Positions 5,451 to 5,933 of a stretch of DNA of 5,933 nucleotides are shown here, one piece after another. The DNA is from Mycobacterium sp. (GTDB lineage Bacteria > Actinomycetota > Actinomycetes > Mycobacteriales > Mycobacteriaceae), in NCBI GenBank assembly GCA_028706695.1, contig JAQTVU010000174.1, positions 1 to 5,933 on the forward strand. Direction: 5' to 3'. Position 1 is the first letter of the stretch, and each line of letters begins with the position of its first letter. A model generated the notes under the pieces. That model had not been told where the DNA came from, did no database searches, and was given only the letters and a program-made list of their open reading frames with translations. A program made the position numbers and the translations under genes.

Positions 5451-5933
5451 ATGCCCGCGCTGGCAACACTTCTCATGCTGGCCGACTCGCGACTTCCCGC
5501 CGGCGGCCACGTGCATTCCGGCGGCCTGGAAGAGGCGGTGACCAGTGGGCTGGTCACCGATTTGGAGACGCTGGACGCGTTCCTGCGCAGGCGGATCCGT
5601 AGCCACGGGCTGGTCACCGCGTCGATCGCGGCCGCGGTGCACCGCGGCGAGCTCGGCCCTGCCGAGGCCGACCAGGAGACCGATGCGCGCACGCCCGCCC
5701 CGGCGGCCCGGCAGGCCTCACGCAGTCAGGGCAGGGGATTGGTGCGGCTGGCGCGACGCGTCTGGCCGGCCACCTGCTGGGACGATGTCGGCCCGCAACC
5801 GCACCTTGCCGTCGCGGCGGGGCGGGTTGGGGCCGTCGGCGGCCTGGACCCCCTGCAGGGCGCGCTGGCGATCGTCTACACCACGATGAGCGGCTCGGCG
5901 ACCGCCGCGCAGCGGCTGCTGGCCCTGGACCCC
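5451..5933 (+). CDS. ureF: Urease accessory protein UreF (partial, C-terminus outside window)
   Basis: Chaperone that, with UreG and UreD, loads carbamylated lysine and nickel into UreC. ATG 5451 stands 4 bases after the ureC stop. 161 codons are visible of about 210 expected. Diagnostic motifs: LADSRLPAGGHVHSGGLEEAV (UreF N-terminal pattern, residues 10-30), ETDARTPAPAARQASRSQGRGLVRL (about 83-107) and TMSGSATAAQRLLALDP near the edge. The frame has no stop or frameshift. Continuation with ureG and ureD to the right is expected from mycobacterial gene order; these are not in view. Confidence 0.96.
   Translation, partial: MPALATLLMLADSRLPAGGHVHSGGLEEAVTSGLVTDLETLDAFLRRRIRSHGLVTASIAAAVHRGELGPAEADQETDARTPAPAARQASRSQGRGLVRLARRVWPATCWDDVGPQPHLAVAAGRVGAVGGLDPLQGALAIVYTTMSGSATAAQRLLALDP

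Noticed and set aside
4286..5692. Long minus-strand open frame of 468 codons opposite ureC and ureF
   Set aside because: It crosses two well-supported genes antisense and resembles no family; typical shadow of GC-rich codons.
1..5933. CRISPR array, insertion sequence, tRNA or phage gene
   Set aside because: No regular spaced repeats, transposase or terminal repeats, tRNA-like folds or integration marks seen; the gene content is ordinary core mycobacterial chromosome.

Overview
The window looks like part of a chromosome from a slow-growing Mycobacterium. It has high GC, GTG starts, tight gene overlaps, and protein sequences and gene order that match the M. tuberculosis Rv1844c-Rv1851 region: gnd1 - blaR - blaI - (sRNA) - thioesterase - ureA - ureB - ureC - ureF. 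This identification rests on remembered protein sequences, not on a search, so I do not name the species.

Left part, minus strand (1-2340): blaI (repressor) and a short M56 metallopeptidase (blaR-like) form a two-gene unit 14 bases apart. They are followed, after about 100 bases, by gnd1 (6-phosphogluconate dehydrogenase), which runs off the left edge. BlaI/BlaR is the beta-lactam-responsive repressor/protease pair.

Centre (2341-2635): a densely used divergent intergenic region of 295 bases. It holds the blaI promoter with a candidate BlaI operator, then on the plus strand a sigma70-like promoter overlapped by a very good IdeR iron box. This promoter reads a stretch of about 100 bases that ends in a perfect 14-bp GC hairpin. 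Position, strand and control match the iron-responsive sRNA MrsI (ncRv11846) of M. tuberculosis. It is not protein coding and would be missed by a gene caller.

Right part, plus strand (2636-5933): a hotdog-fold thioesterase of the Rv1847 type with an apparently leaderless GTG start, then the urease operon: ureA (gamma), ureB (beta), ureC (alpha, with all nickel-site residues present) and the beginning of the accessory gene ureF, which runs off the right edge. The genes from ureA to ureF overlap or nearly touch, as in one translationally coupled transcript.

The most unusual point is ureB. Its fifth codon is an in-frame TAA where the family has a glutamate codon, and several normally conserved residues further on are also changed. 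The beta subunit is therefore probably broken, although its neighbours are intact. This predicts a strain with weak or no urease activity unless translation restarts inside the gene.
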